From: Megachile rotundata
Taxonomy: Eukaryota > Arthropoda > Insecta > Hymenoptera > Megachilidae
NCBI RefSeq assembly: GCF_050947335.1
Contig: NC_134985.1
Coordinates: forward strand, 21,009,190-21,073,189
Direction: 5' to 3'
DNA: 64,000 nt
Shown here: in pieces, positions 38,190 to 50,859 of the stretch
Layout of the letters: each line of letters opens with the position of its first letter
Numbering within the stretch: the stretch's first letter is position 1
Position numbers and translations under genes: made by a program
Notes under the pieces: generated by a model
The model's database searches: none
What the model was told of the DNA's origin: nothing
What the model saw: the letters and a program-made list of their open reading frames with translations, nothing else

Positions 38190-38223
38190 CCCCCAGAGCT
38201 TCTCCCCCCGCCCCCTGCCCCCC
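38190..38223 (-). promoter_or_regulatory. Strong G-quadruplex candidate on the Myb sense strand
   Basis: On the plus strand C5 (38190-38194), C6 (38204-38209), C5 (38211-38215) and C6 (38218-38223) are separated by 9, 1 and 2 nt. The minus strand therefore has four runs of five or more G with short loops, within a GC-rich block at about 38.0-38.3 kb. Confidence 0.7.
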
Positions 38224-39793
38224 GGCTCCGGGCGATAAACGAGACTCAAAGTGGGATATCTGCTAAGCAACAACACGAGGGATAGTCGGAGGTTCCTTCG
38301 AAGGTGCCTGCCTGCTTTTCTTTTCTGTCTGCTTGCCTGCCTGCGTGTTTTTCTCTTTTCCCCTCTCTTCCTCCATTCATCGGCCTCAACCTATTGGCTG
38401 ACTTTTCGAAAATGCCGCGCTCGTAATCGTCAACTGAGACCGTCGAACTCTTATCGAAAATTTATTAAAGTATCCTTAGGTCTCTAATCTGGATTTTGGA
38501 ATTTTTTGATGTTGAAGTTTTTGAGAACGTTGACTAGGGTGGGTTTAATTAGTACCATGGTGAATGTAGAATAAAGTAGAATTACTTCATGTACCTCATA
38601 TGTATCATTTGCACTTTCTAAAAGCCCCAAAATCGCAGTGTATCAATTTCCAAATTCAGCATCCCAAATACCCAAATTTGTAAAACCCCAAATATTTAAT
38701 AATTAAAACTAACTCTCTACATCCCCATAATAATAAAGAAACTACACGTTTTTAAAAAGCCTTCCAACTTTGAACGTAACAGGCCAGCCTCCATTAAGAA
38801 TTCAATGAAATAAATCCTAGTCTCCTGGTGTTGTAAAGGTTAAAAGTTAAGTCACATATGATTTTTTCTTTTCCAACGTCGTGACGTGCTTCGTACCGAT
38901 TATAAAACGTAAACGCGTAGAAGAGAGTAGTTATATCCCGGTGTTGCAATCTACCCCGAGATAAGGCCGCATCCTTTGATATCGACGCTGAAACGTAGCT
39001 TCCGGTGCTCGCGACGAGATGTGTTTCGAATGCTTGTTATATGTTCTGCACTCCCGACGAGGGTGGCTTTGCAAGTTTGTTTTGATAAAACTGCATGGAC
39101 CTCGTTACGATATCAGTTTGCTTAAGATAAATCTGAGGAATCAACGAGCACTTGAATCGCCGATAACCTTGCATCGGGATCTAGAAACCTATTAAATCGG
39201 AGACATAACATTGTCAATGGCTTACTGTTTACTCTAGATCTTCGATTACCAAATAACATCGATTCAGATGAAACTTTATGGATGCTTAGAGCGATATGAC
39301 ACAATAGTTCTTTCATGGTAAAAAAATAATCACATCCATATATTTTCTAACTGCAGATGCAGATTTTTTGTGGAACTCTAGTCTGATAGGTGCAAAACTT
39401 TTTTAAATTCACCTCGCAAGATTTTTGTTATATTTGCAAGATTTTTTAAAACGATCAAATGAATTTTGGATCATACTTCAAAGATGAAAGTGTTAAAAAC
39501 GAGGTTAATATTAAAATAAAAATAAAATTTTACTAATAAGAATTGAGAAGTATGAGTATCAGTTAATGAGACAAACAAAATGTTTAAAAAAATGTAAAAA
39601 AGTTGTCGTGTGTTTGGAGAGGGGGTAGGGCCATTCGGGCCCAGCTGTGCCAATACAGTCCCCCAAGAAGCAAATGACTTCACCGAAACGTATAACTATT
39701 GCACGTGTTTGTAGCGATCAGAAAAGAAAAATTGCACTATCAGATGAGAAGGAACATAAAGAATGTAAATGGATGTACACATGGGTTACTTAC

Positions 39794-39888
39794 GCCTCGG
39801 TGGGTGGTGGAGAATAAAAGGACGAGTGGTAGGTAGTAATATCCACGACCTTCGCTGGCATCAGCAGTCCACTCGACACTACATCCAT
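39794..39888 (-). CDS. Myb: Probable first coding exon of Myb
   Basis: ATG at 39888 opens 31 codons plus 2 nt (MDVVSSGLLMPAKVVDITTY through SPPPTE), ending at a strong donor GC|GTAAGT. The next Myb exon (18692) begins with one base of a codon, so the phases join to give Ala and read SPPPTEA-SRSGYDSSSGG. No in-frame ATG exists closer to exon 2, whose upstream side is a clear acceptor (TTTGTGTTTTTTAG). The join is inferred from strand, phase and the lack of an alternative; a chance phase match has a one-in-three probability. The exon could instead start an unrelated gene. Confidence 0.55.
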
Positions 39889-40771
39889 TCTCACGGTTAG
39901 CCTTCCAGGAAAACTCGCGGTCAGGGGTTCCCGAATAGTTTTCGACGGATCAGGTCCCGAAAACTCAAAACTCCACCGATACTACACTCTCTTTCTTCCT
40001 TTCTCTTAAGTCATAACGCCGCGAATGATTAAAACTCCACCACGTACAATCGAGCTTCGATATTTACACCGGTAAACTTATTCTACACGTGCATGTCATC
40101 GACGACGCGTCGCCGAATGTAAAAAATATTGGCGGGCTATTCTCGAGGAACTCGAAAACATAAGAACCTCGTGTACCTCTGTCGGTCTCTCTCTGTCGCG
40201 GTTTGTTGTGTTCCACCACCGCGTTGCAAAACTTTGTCGCGCGTTAAAGAAGAGGAGGGGAGTTTGGGCGCACGCGTCGCGACACTGCAAAGGACGTTCG
40301 CTTGAAAAATGAACGCGAGAAAGCGATGTTGTCGTCAAGTGGAGGGAAAAAGGGCACGGATCGTGGCAAAACGGGAAACGACGGTCGTTACGAGCCGCGG
40401 GCGAACACGTGCGTTCCTTCTGATCGGTCCTCGTCGTTGGCCATAACGCGAGAGAGCGTAATCGAGCTGCTTTGTCGCGACGCGCGCCCAAAATCGAGCT
40501 GAGCCGCGCCGATGTCTCGACCGTTCGGTGTTTGGATTTGAACTGAAGGTTTATACCGGCTGGCTGCTTGTTTGCCAGCCTGCGCGGACGGGTCCCTAAC
40601 GTGCTCTCGTGCTGTGCTGGGCTCTGTTGGCAACGTGGAGGGGAAAGGTAGGGTCGCTCGAGGAGGGTAGGGAAGGACAGCAGAACCATGGGACGGAGAG
40701 ATGGTACGGAGGGACGATCAAACGACCGTCCCTATACGTACGCTTTCGGCTTTCGACTGTGTGCGTTAGGG
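39889..40771 (-). promoter_or_regulatory. 5' leader and CpG-rich promoter region of the putative Myb exon 1
   Basis: About 0.9 kb between the ATG at 39888 and the hAT element. The part at 40100-40760 is GC- and CpG-rich relative to its surroundings. A minus-strand ORF at 40096-40689 (197 codons) shows no family resemblance and is likely a by-product of base composition. The transcription start was not resolved. Confidence 0.45.
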
Positions 40772-41368
40772 CAGAGATTCCCAAAGTGTGGGTCCGAGAT
40801 GCTGGATTATAATCAATGTTAACATATCCCTCTCAGAAGGTTCCCTCTCAGTCTTTGGGGTGCAATTTTGCAACTTACGGTACAATTTTACGATCTGAAA
40901 CCTTTTTGATCTTGGAATCAACTTTGAGGTTCTGGACCTTTGACTTAACTGTGTAGCAACCGTGTGATTCGGACCTTCCTCGAGATCCTCCCCAACACCC
41001 CAACCTCTCCAGAACAGTAAAAATTTGATCGTCTCAAAATTTCAAAAAGTTGCTCACGCCCGATAAAGAAAATTGATGCTATTGGTAAAGCTAAAGTATC
41101 GGGTCCACCCAGACAGAATAATTGTACCAATTTGTGGACCGCTGGAATTTAACTTCGGGTCCAAGATTTGAGATTACGGAAAATAAGCGAGGGCCTCGAT
41201 AATCCACTGTCGGATCGCGTTAAATACTAAAATTTCAGGAATTTTAAAGGTACCGAAGCGTCTTTTTATTCGTCCTTTTAAAATGTACGTGTATTACAAG
41301 CGAATGGATCGCGAAAATTGACCGTTCTCGAAACTGGGTCTCGGGCAATAAAAGTTTGGGAAGCCCTG
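40772..41368. mobile_element. Non-autonomous hAT-type DNA transposon with target-site duplication
   Basis: The left end CAGAGATTCCCAAAGT and the right end (read inward as CAGGGCTTCCCAAACTTT) form imperfect terminal inverted repeats of the hAT kind. Flanks are CGTTAGGG (40764-40771) and CGTTAGTG (41369-41376), an 8-bp target duplication with one mismatch; 8 bp is the hAT length. The element is 597 bp, without a transposase ORF, so it is a MITE-like copy. Confidence 0.82.
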
Positions 41369-41376
41369 CGTTAGTG

Positions 41377-44300
41377 GCTACATGCGTCCTCGACCGCCCA
41401 TAGTCATTCAGCCTGGGTAAAAAACAGTTGAACGGTGATGCTGCGACGAAAGCTCTTTCATTAACCCTTCTTTCCCGAGGATTAATAGAGTTCTGAATCA
41501 GTTTAGACGGAACGGGAATTTCGATAATTATTAAAGCATGTGCTCTACTTTTTGTGGGGGTAGCGAATCATGAGAGAATGTTTTGATACGCCCCTCTGTA
41601 CAAGTTCATGTCACTTTTTTATTCTTTCGTTTTCGGTAAATTTAATCAATAATTAAAACAAGTTTCATAGGAGGAAAACTGTCTAAATGGTAGGCGTTAA
41701 AAAGGACAATCATTTCGAAAAAACTTCAGGTCAGAATCAACCGTGTTTTGCTTGCTTCGACCATTTTCGTGGCATGGAGGACCACCATGACATATTTTAC
41801 TTACGTAATGGAGTATCATTTGCTTATGCCAGGTATTCAGAAAAAATACCTTCTTATCTATGCAACTGCAGGGTGAAAAACGTGTTGAAATATAAAAGTA
41901 AGAGGACATCTTTAAATTACGTAACGGTAACTTTAGCAATACACCCCCTTCCGCTATAAGAATTCCACAAATTTTGTACTCAAACTCCATTCCAGAATTT
42001 TACATTTCAGGTTGTACCTTACAGTGATACAATATGTGAAAACACAGCACGTGAAGATGTAGGAACAGCGATGTAACTTGTGATAATATAATTAATGGCG
42101 AGACAAGGTATTATATTAGCAACGCGTTGAGATGCAACACGTGGCGAATCCCAAAATGCATAATTCTGTGACATTTATTTAAATTCCAGTCGGGTCCAGC
42201 ATTTCGGTGTGAATTGACCTTAAGGTATGTTCGGTGCGACCGTAGAGAAAGAGAAAGAGGAAGAGAGGTGCAGCAAGAAAAATAAATGAACAAGAGGAGA
42301 AGCATGTACGGTGAGGAATCGAGGAGGTGGTCGGGGACACGGAAGAGAAGAGAAGACATGAGAAAGACGAGGAAACAAGAGGAAGGGGTCCGAAATATAA
42401 GTCTGTGCAAGGCCTCGCGGTTTCGCCGTTGTGTTCTGAGAACCGATCGCCTCTTGAAACGCGAAAGAACAACAAAAGCTGGGGGTCCACGTGAAATCGA
42501 CATCGATCTTCCTGCGCTCCGGATTTAAATGCAATAAAGGCAATTGGGATGGATTCCCTTTTCTCGAATAACACTATTAGGTAATCGGTAACGTTGTTAA
42601 TTAAATCCAATCAATGCACTTTCATAGACCAGAAAATGGTGTTACCTAAGTAGTTACTTAAGCCCTTATCTTATAATAACAGTGCCTCGCGCTTGTGGCG
42701 CAACTCACGAGGGGACCCGGGTATCGCTTCTGAAACAACTAAGTGCAACTAGTGTTGGAAACCCTAATAGCTTTCACACTCCATTTTCCGGACATCTTTG
42801 TGACGGTACACAAAAGAATTAAAGTAATGCAAAACGTATTGCTCGGAATAGGTTCCAGTAAACGACTTTCCGTATTTGTGAGGTTAACAATTTCTGTGGG
42901 TCATACACCTTTTTGAAGTTGGAACCGAACGTGACTCTGTCTCCCCTTACCCTTTTGTCAGGTCGGTAACTTCAATAACATATTATTCTTACTTCGATCG
43001 TTCTGGTAACGGTGTATTGTGATGCAGTAAATGAAAAGGAGTTAACGGCGAGTTTAATATCAACGTCTAGTTCATTTACCAGTTTGCCAGCCTTTGTCAG
43101 CTATTCAGCATGACCGGATACGCCGTAGACGTAAACACTAAATACATAGAATATTGAAATGAATGCAATGCCCGTGGAACAGGTCACGGAATTCTTTGGG
43201 CCTGGTCCTGAGACCCGGCCGCAGAATAAAGATTTACCCCGAAAAAAAATTACCATTCAGCCGAGTAGCTTGGGAAGCGCGAAAAATTATGCCTGGATCC
43301 TTCTCCTTTTTTTTCTTGTCTTCTCGTTCCTTCGTCGTCTGAATCGGCGATATTGTCGGGCACAGATTACAGTCTCCCTGGCCCGTCTTGCTCGCGTCGC
43401 ACCAGATGGCGTAATATCCTTTGACTTCCGATCATAATAACCAACGCGATTCAAGAAGAGTCGATTCTTCTCTGTACAGGAAACCGTAGTTCGCGTGATG
43501 CCCTCAATGGTATCCAATTCTTTCCTCCTCGTTTTTTCACGCCGTAAGACGCGCACGAATTACCGTGCACGGGATGCAAAAGATTTACACCGCAAAATAA
43601 TACGTTAAATCTTTCGTGGCGAGTCGACGAAGCGAGAAACCAAAATATGGGATAAAAGCGTAAAAAGAACCCATCTTGCAGGCAAAGGGTACCAACTTTG
43701 AGTCGCCGATTTCAATGAAATTTCACATACTCCTGCGTTTATGTAATTATTCGAGACTTTGAGGATTTGGAAATTGGAGAACTCTCCATATTACACCTAT
43801 GCACGAGAAGAGAGAGCAGATGAAAGTCAGGTAGTATCGAGAATGACCTTCTTTGTGGCGCACCGCTTAGACATGTCACGAAAATAAATGATAAGCTGTC
43901 GTCAAATAATATCACGAGGTAGGCGCAACAGTAAGATAGATTAGACCGTCTATGCAGCATGAAATTCTTCAAACGGAACCTGCCACGAAAAGAGATGATG
44001 CCGTGTAGGTACGTCGCCGGCTCAAGGCAGAACGATGAGTCTCAGAATGGATGCAGGTCGTTTCTTGATGCAGACAGGTTTTTCCCTTTGAAGTGCACGG
44101 GGAATCCGCCTTCCGGGTTCTCATTCGTTCCATTCTCACGTGCAGAGAATTGTTTATTGTAAACGCGACCGAAAGAGGCTGAGAACCATCGAGAGTGGCG
44201 CTGTTGGTATTCGTACTGCCGAGAACGGTATGCTTCCCTAGGTAAAATTACCGCGTTGGAAGTAGGCGCCACCAATTATGAATTTCTGCTGGTTGCGTTT

Positions 44301-47300
44301 TCAAGTTTATAAACTACGAAATTTAGAAATTTGGGAATTTCAGAATTCAGGAATTTGGAGACCAAATTTTGGGATTTAAGAATGTGGATTTAGGGATTCG
44401 GGAATTTAGAACTAATTCGAAAATATAAAAATTAAAGAAGCCTCGATTGCCCAAGGTTGTAAAAAGCCCGTGGCAGCCTGTAATTTCACAAAACACAGAG
44501 TTACCGACTGCATCGGAGTACTCGTTGGCTGCACTTTAAACCGGATTCGTGTCCGTGGGTCGGTAACTGGTCAAAAAGCAGCATAAATTACTACGCTCTT
44601 CCTGCATCGAATCTTTCCCAGAGGTTTTCGAACTTCACCGACCTTCACGGCATAATAAAACGATCGAAGATTACAAGGCTCTTCGAAGAAGTTAGGGTTA
44701 AATACCACGAGATAATATCGGTTTCGAAGATTCTGTTTATTATGTTGCACGTTGTACTAACGAGTTAGTAATTAAGTTGACTGTTTGCGCGACTCTCCCC
44801 CGGAGGAAGGCGTCGTTTAAACTTTCGCTGCTGGCGTGCACGAGTACCCGCGTGTTAATTATCGAATTAAGAAACACATGTCCACGGTAATGAACTGTTG
44901 CTACTTCGACAAAGTAGCGACATCGAACGACGGATAAACGGGTAACAAGCTAATGGTATAACTCCATAAATATTGACGTTATCGTAAGCTGCCCCGTAGC
45001 ACAAAAAAAAGTATAGTTCGAACAAGGATTACGTATATACTGTATCGTTCAAAATAGTGTTATCTTCCGGAGATTTAAACGCGGTCGAGATCCGTTAAGT
45101 TTGCTGAAAAAATACCAGATAACGGTGAAATGTTTGAATGAGATCGAGACTCTGTATGGGATTTATTGCCGGATGATACGTGTTGTTACGTCGGGTCTAA
45201 TTGTGGCCAGCGCCATTTTCCTCTTCCTCCCACGACTGCCTATCTAATCTCGAATACCTCCGAAAGGGCCGGAGATCCGAATTGGGCCGCTGAGCAAAGC
45301 TCAATGTCAGTTTGCTCAAATACAACGCGACAATGTAACCTAACCACGGGCATCTGTGCGAATCGGTCGCTGGCAGACATTTTTATCAGACCCGTGGCAA
45401 GATTAAAGAGCATCCTGTCGCTGGCGGGCTAACACGCATCCAGAATGGCGATTCGCAACGACGATGTCGCGATGATTCGCGCACGCTGGTGTGAGAAGAC
45501 AAATAGAAGACAGCTGCCACGTTCATAGAAACGAAACGAGACGAACGAACTTATGAACCCTCCTCGTCTCTTTCACCCGGCAATGATGCGTGCCGTTCAA
45601 TGGCGTACCCTTGAGTGTGGGCCCAACGAGACATCCATGGAAACAGGGAAGGGATACGCACGCACACTAATGCCTTTCTAACACGCATGCTCGTATACAT
45701 AGTAGCCAAACGAGAGAGGAAAAGACGAAGATGAACGAGGAAAGGGACGTGCGGTAGAAAAAAATGTAGGAAAGAATGCTGGAACCAAGGCTGAAGGAAT
45801 GAGACGTGCAAAGAAAGTCTTAGAAGAGAGGAAGGAAAGGTAATTATGCGGGATACAGTAACCATTCTCCAACTGGGGAAATTAGCGACGGAAAAGCTCT
45901 CATGTGGGCTTTGATCGACCATTGTGAATCATCGAATTCGGAACTTTGGAATCTGAGAATTTGAAGTTTTAGGAATTCAGAAATTTGAGAATCTACAAAC
46001 TTGAGATTTTTAAAATTTGGTGAATTCGAGTGATTGGTAATTTGGAAATGATTTTGCAAATTAAAAAATTTGAAATTCCTGAAAAAAACATTAGACGTAC
46101 AGAAGATATCGTGGTTCATATTTTGCCAAGCGTGCAGAGCCCGTGGCTGAGGCCGCTGCTAACTCATCTCTCATCCCGGCTTCCAGAGCATGTAATGCTT
46201 CTACTTATCAATATTAACTTGCCTGTTGGGAGATAGAATGACGTCAACCCATGAACCCCGGTGTCCCGCATGGCAACTGGCAAGACGCGTTCAGTAAGGA
46301 CGCAAGGACAAACAGACGCCGCGCATAGCGTTCGAGAACACACCGCACCATACCACGCAGCGCCACACACGTTTTCTCTGCTCGTGCTGCATTTCTTGCT
46401 CCACCCTGTCGTTTTCTTCGTTCCACTTCGTCCTCTCTCCTTCCCTCCACCTTCCCCTCGGTCTGCTTGTTCTTTTCTTTACACCTTTTGTAAACTCTTC
46501 CTCTTTTTTCGAACGCGTTTTCTTTCAGTCTCACTTCCGCCCGTTCGTTTGACATTATCTTTTTGTTTCTTTTCGCGGTTCGCGTCATTTTTGCAGGGTT
46601 AACTTCGCTGTTACGCCTGATCTCCTTTCGGATCTTTCATTTTTATATTTCACCAGTCATTTTTAATAATTATTCCATCAAATAGCTCTGAGGCCTATTA
46701 GTTTCTCTACAATCTGCATTCTAAGCTAGATATTGAAGTATGGATGTATTATCTATGGTCTACGAATAGTCTAATGCATGGCAACGCGTGACCAAACATT
46801 ATAGAAATCCAGGAAGAACCATGGCTAGGCAAATGAGTGTGGTAAAGGGAGATACGGGGTTCATGCAGATCCTCGAACGCTTTGAAAAGTAAATGATTCA
46901 GGGGTGGATTTGTACCATCTGGACTGTTAATTTCGAGGGTTGTGGCTAGACCACGAGCAGGGAATAAACCATTCCATCATTCTCTTTCGTAAAATTCGAT
47001 TTTTGCCATCATTATTTAATATCTTATCTAATAATAGTAATACGCATTGAAAAAGGGAAAAATCTATAATTACAATTGTATAAGTACCTTGTGTGCCGCT
47101 GGAAAAGGTATTCAGGTCTTCGACGCTAAAGGGTTTAAAGACGTGAATGTTTGAACAAACTTGAAGTCCCATTCGAGGCCGACTTTCCAGGAACAACTTG
47201 TCGGAGAAGGAATTTATCGGTAGGTATTACGGTTCTTCTTGGCCGCTTTGCTTTTGCTGTAAAGCAAATATAGGGAAATGGAGACAGAGCTGATGATACG

Positions 47301-48865
47301 TCGGAAGGGAAGATCCAGTTTGCGAGAACACGTTTTGTGGTTAATCAAAGCTTTCCAGGGGCGCCTTAAAACCTTAACATAGGTTTCCCTTTCCCTTTCT
47401 AGTTTCCCTCTAATAATTAGTCGTAAATCAAATCAAAGCAATTAACCTTAATCTCCCGTTTAATGAATTTAGTTTGACAAATTTCATAAGATTCAGATTA
47501 TTTGCACTGCTTAATTAAGCACGTTTGAAGAAGCAATATGGCTGCCGTGTACCCTCATCTCAACACTCAAGTGCATATTTCGTTAAGCTTTTCTCATATG
47601 ATGCATGGCGCCAACATGGTCACGTTACGCACGATTGTTTCTCTCGAATATTTTCTTTCGAAAAGAGAAAGCTGACCCTTTTGAGAAGAGTTTACCACGC
47701 GTTACCTTATACCTTTCTAGGTTACCGGATCCGCGAATGAGAAAGACGATATCGGTGCAAAAACTTCGACAACGTAGATAGTGGCTAACCTCGAAGTTGT
47801 CGATCACGAGATACGAAGTTTTTTGTCCATTTTAAGATCGAGATATATCGTCGAAATCTGAAGATGGGTTTTATAAAAAGAGCCGAGTACAAAATATTCT
47901 TGTAAAAGAGACCGACCAGATTTTTACTTTTTTACGTCGTTATTTAACCCGTAAGCGATATAGTGATCATTCTGTTAAGTGCAAAGTATGGTAGCTAACC
48001 CCATAAAAATTTTTAGAAAAAGATGAGTTATTGCTTTGTTCAAAATAAGATGAAAATAAATATATTATTTGATATAACCTAGTATTTATTAATAGTTATA
48101 TTAATGATAAGAAGAACGTATTGCAAAACAGAGGAATGTGCCTACTCTTTGTATTTCGACGTATCTTATGACCTAGGGTGAGAACCGTGAGTACATGACG
48201 CTTTCTTCGTGGTGTCGTGTAATACGAAGAAGGTATAATAATGAGGAAGAGGGATGGAGAAAAGCGGAAGCTGAAAAGAGAGCAGTGTAACTAACTGTGA
48301 CTAAAAAAGATGAAAGAAGACAAGGAAGGAAAAACATGGGGACCGGTGCATGTTCTCTACGCATGCCACGTGTTTTACCACCTGCCTTGGCTAGACCCTC
48401 GATAATGTAAAAAATATACATACGAATCATTTAAATACTCTGTTACCGCGAGAATGTTTCCGAAAAACGATAAAATCCGTGAGTCCATTACGACCAAAAT
48501 AATTTCATATTAGACATTAACCCTTCAGACATCGATACATCACTGACATAGAATAACATTTCAGCCTGAAAATTTTAGATTTCTATATTTATAAATTTCT
48601 AAATTTTTAAACTTGCAAGTTAGTGTAATTGCCAAATTGCCCTATTCCCAAATTTGTAAATATGTCAGACTTCTTTACTGCACGTCCTGTGCTTCGATGC
48701 CCACGTTCTTTGGCGAACACTTTAGTCTACCCATCGTTATTTTAATCAATGCGATAAAGATCCGAGTAAGTCCGTAATTGCGCGTGTTTATTAAATGACA
48801 AGGGGACAAGTTGAAAAGAGAAGTAAACGAAGACACGAACGTTTACGAGAAAGAGATAGAGACTC
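41377..48865. other. Gene-poor stretch between Myb and Hus1
   Basis: About 7.5 kb without a recognisable exon. It includes a purine-rich plus strand at 42240-42400, its mirror (pyrimidine-rich) at 46380-46560, and short traces of the GAATTTGG-type sequence at 44310-44420 and 45935-46080. ORFs of 80-143 codons (for example 42179-42610 and 45166-45432) have low-complexity or chance composition and no conserved motif. Confidence 0.6.
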
Positions 48866-49100
48866 ACCTCTTTCTGGCAAACCACATATCGATCAGTACT
48901 GCATCGTTCGTCGATGATCAGCCGTTTCAGAAAACACGATAAAAATCACGATTCGTTATAATAAAATTCTGTCGGTCTTCGGACTTGACAATATGGCCGA
49001 ACTCACCCTCGATCGAATAACAAATATTCGCAACCTCTAAGGGAGAGGACGTATCGAAGACTACGGTGTCAAAGTGCGGACACTTTTCGTCAGCTGTGTG
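48866..49100 (-). other. Possible non-coding first exon divergent from Hus1
   Basis: On the minus strand a strong donor AGAAAG|GTGAGT lies at 48866/48865, preceded by short upstream ORFs including a 6-codon start (MWFARK). If this exon joined Myb exon 2 directly the frame would fail, so it could be only a 5' UTR exon of Myb or part of an unrelated transcript. It lies about 0.85 kb from the divergent Hus1 ATG. The upper boundary is a guess. Confidence 0.2.
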
Positions 49101-49722
49101 CTAACAGAGTACACGACCTTTCGGCTGTCGACTATACACGCTTGATATGTCGTGTTTGTTTATACACAAACATGATGACAGGACACTTGGATCTCACATT
49201 GGCAAAATTATGGTTACTCGGTGTTTGCATCACGTAGGGTAATTCTTCGCATGAAAAATAGAGAGGAATGGGATTCTTTGTGACATCTACCGGGATGATG
49301 ATCAACTACGTAGTGTATCTCAACTGATTCTAGTAGAATCTCTTTTTATATTGCAAATTTTACTCGGACTTTCATGAGACACACTAGCAACGCTTCTAGA
49401 GTACATGTTAGTATGTGTGATCAAGTGTTATCTCGTTACACATGTCAGAAATGGACAACTGCGCATATGAAGCGCGAATCTGAAATTTTCAAATTACAAA
49501 ATTTATAACTGCACACATTTGTCAAAAATTCCATAATTATTGTCTTATATGTAAAATACAATATAACTGAATAATTTATTTCATCGTGGATTTAAATTGA
49601 TTGGAATCATTTATAAAACTTCGATGGAGGTTAATTCTCCAGTTCCCGCCTAAATTTTATTGGAGCAAACACAATATTATAGTTCATTGTTACTGCTAAT
49701 AAATCTTGCCGTACTATTCAGA

Positions 49723-50727
49723 ATGAAATTTAAATGCAGAATGGTAGACGTAATCGCGATGAGAGACTTTACGAGTAAGTTTATGATACAAAACTCGTTT
49801 CTAACCTCTTCTAACCTCAGAAATATTACTATCATGCATCACATGCTTACATTTTCTATTCAAAGAAAATAGCGCGTAAAGTCTAATTTGTTTCAGATAT
49901 CGTTAATATCATTTCTCGAATAACGAAACAATGTACGCTGCGGTTGACACCGAACGACTTGTGTTTTAGCGTCAATGACGATCGAGTATCGATGATCTGG
50001 GCAGAATTATCTCAAGCCCATTTTTTTACCGAATACATAATGAATGGCGTAACCGAAGAACAAAATGAAATTTATTTAGAATTTGATCCTTCGATGCTTG
50101 CTAGATCGTTAGGTTCTTTACGAATGACAGCAAAGAGCGTAAAAATTAAATTAACGAATAAGCGTCAACCTTGTCTCACTCTCGAAATCGAACTACCTTC
50201 ACTGAGCATTGAATCTAGACAATGTTTACACGATGTCCCTGTAAGAGTTATACCGCGAAGGGAATGGGTAGAACATCACACACCAAATATACCAGAATTT
50301 CATGTAAGAACAGTGTTTTACTCTGCATCCAATATTTTGGTTACATATTTGTTTTTTGTAGATATCAGTTGACATGCCTCAGCTGAAACACGTAAAACAT
50401 ATTGTAGAGAGAATGAAGAACATGAGTCCAACAATGACATTAAGTGCTGACAAGTCTGGTGGATTCACATTGCAAGTTGAAACAGACAGTGCATCTATTT
50501 CCACGCACTTTCAGAATATGCAGGTGTGGAGCTGCAGTCAAGAACAGGATGATGACAAAGTATCGGTCGTCATTGATATTAGAAAGTTCTTTATGTTTTT
50601 GGGATGGGACATTGTACATCCTGATGGTGTTAAGTGTAACATGCTTCAAGATAGGATGATAAACTTGTTTCTTCATGTAGCGGATTATCTTAAAATACAT
50701 TATTTTATTCCTGCGGTAGCTACTTGA
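49723..50727 (+). CDS. Hus1: Checkpoint protein Hus1 (9-1-1 clamp subunit)
   Basis: Three exons, 49723-49774, 49897-50303 and 50362-50727, encode 274 residues (human 280). Phases match, with the first junction inside the codon for Asn18. Diagnostic stretches are MKFKCRMVD at the start, EIYLEFD, KIKLTNKRQPCLTLEIE, VPVRVIPRREW, VVIDIRKF and a C-terminal HYFIPA. Hus1 pairs with Rad1 and Rad9 in a PCNA-like ring loaded at damaged DNA to activate ATR signalling; this is family knowledge. The full two-domain clamp fold appears present and nothing is truncated. The start codon is the first ATG that agrees with the family N terminus. It is tail-to-tail with Nup62, 132 bp between stops. Confidence 0.95.
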
Positions 50728-50859
50728 ATCATCGCGTTAATTATAAGCGTTTGTAATGTAGTCTTTTACATGATCTTGTGGCCTAACTTTTTTTTAGCGT
50801 ATACAAACAGATGATAAAAAATTGGCGGATTTCGAATCGATCAAGTTCGGTAATTGGAA
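50728..50859. other. 132-bp tail-to-tail gap between Hus1 and Nup62
   Basis: The two stop codons face each other across 132 bp. No canonical AATAAA was seen for either gene inside the gap, so at least one 3' UTR probably extends into the other gene and the transcripts overlap as antisense. Confidence 0.6.

Larger units (their letters stand above)
18693..39793 (-). other. Probable 21-kb first intron of Myb, repeat-rich
   Basis: This is intron 1 if the exon at 39794-39888 belongs to Myb. No exon of another gene was recognised on either strand. The content is mainly tandem arrays, listed separately, between stretches of apparently unique DNA. Unique GC-richer blocks are 20.40-20.65 kb, 22.95-23.30 kb, 30.98-31.35 kb, 36.2-36.6 kb and 38.0-38.3 kb; one or more may be enhancers or alternative promoters, but nothing in the sequence proves it. 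A (GGAA)5 tract lies at 30218-30237. Confidence 0.55.

Noticed and set aside
40096..40689. 197-codon minus-strand ORF upstream of the putative Myb exon 1
   Set aside because: No recognisable domain, Arg/Ser/Pro-rich content typical of CpG-rich DNA, and no splice logic with the Myb frame.
42179..42610. 143-codon minus-strand ORF rich in Ser, Phe and Leu
   Set aside because: It is the complement of a purine-rich tract; low-complexity composition explains the open frame.
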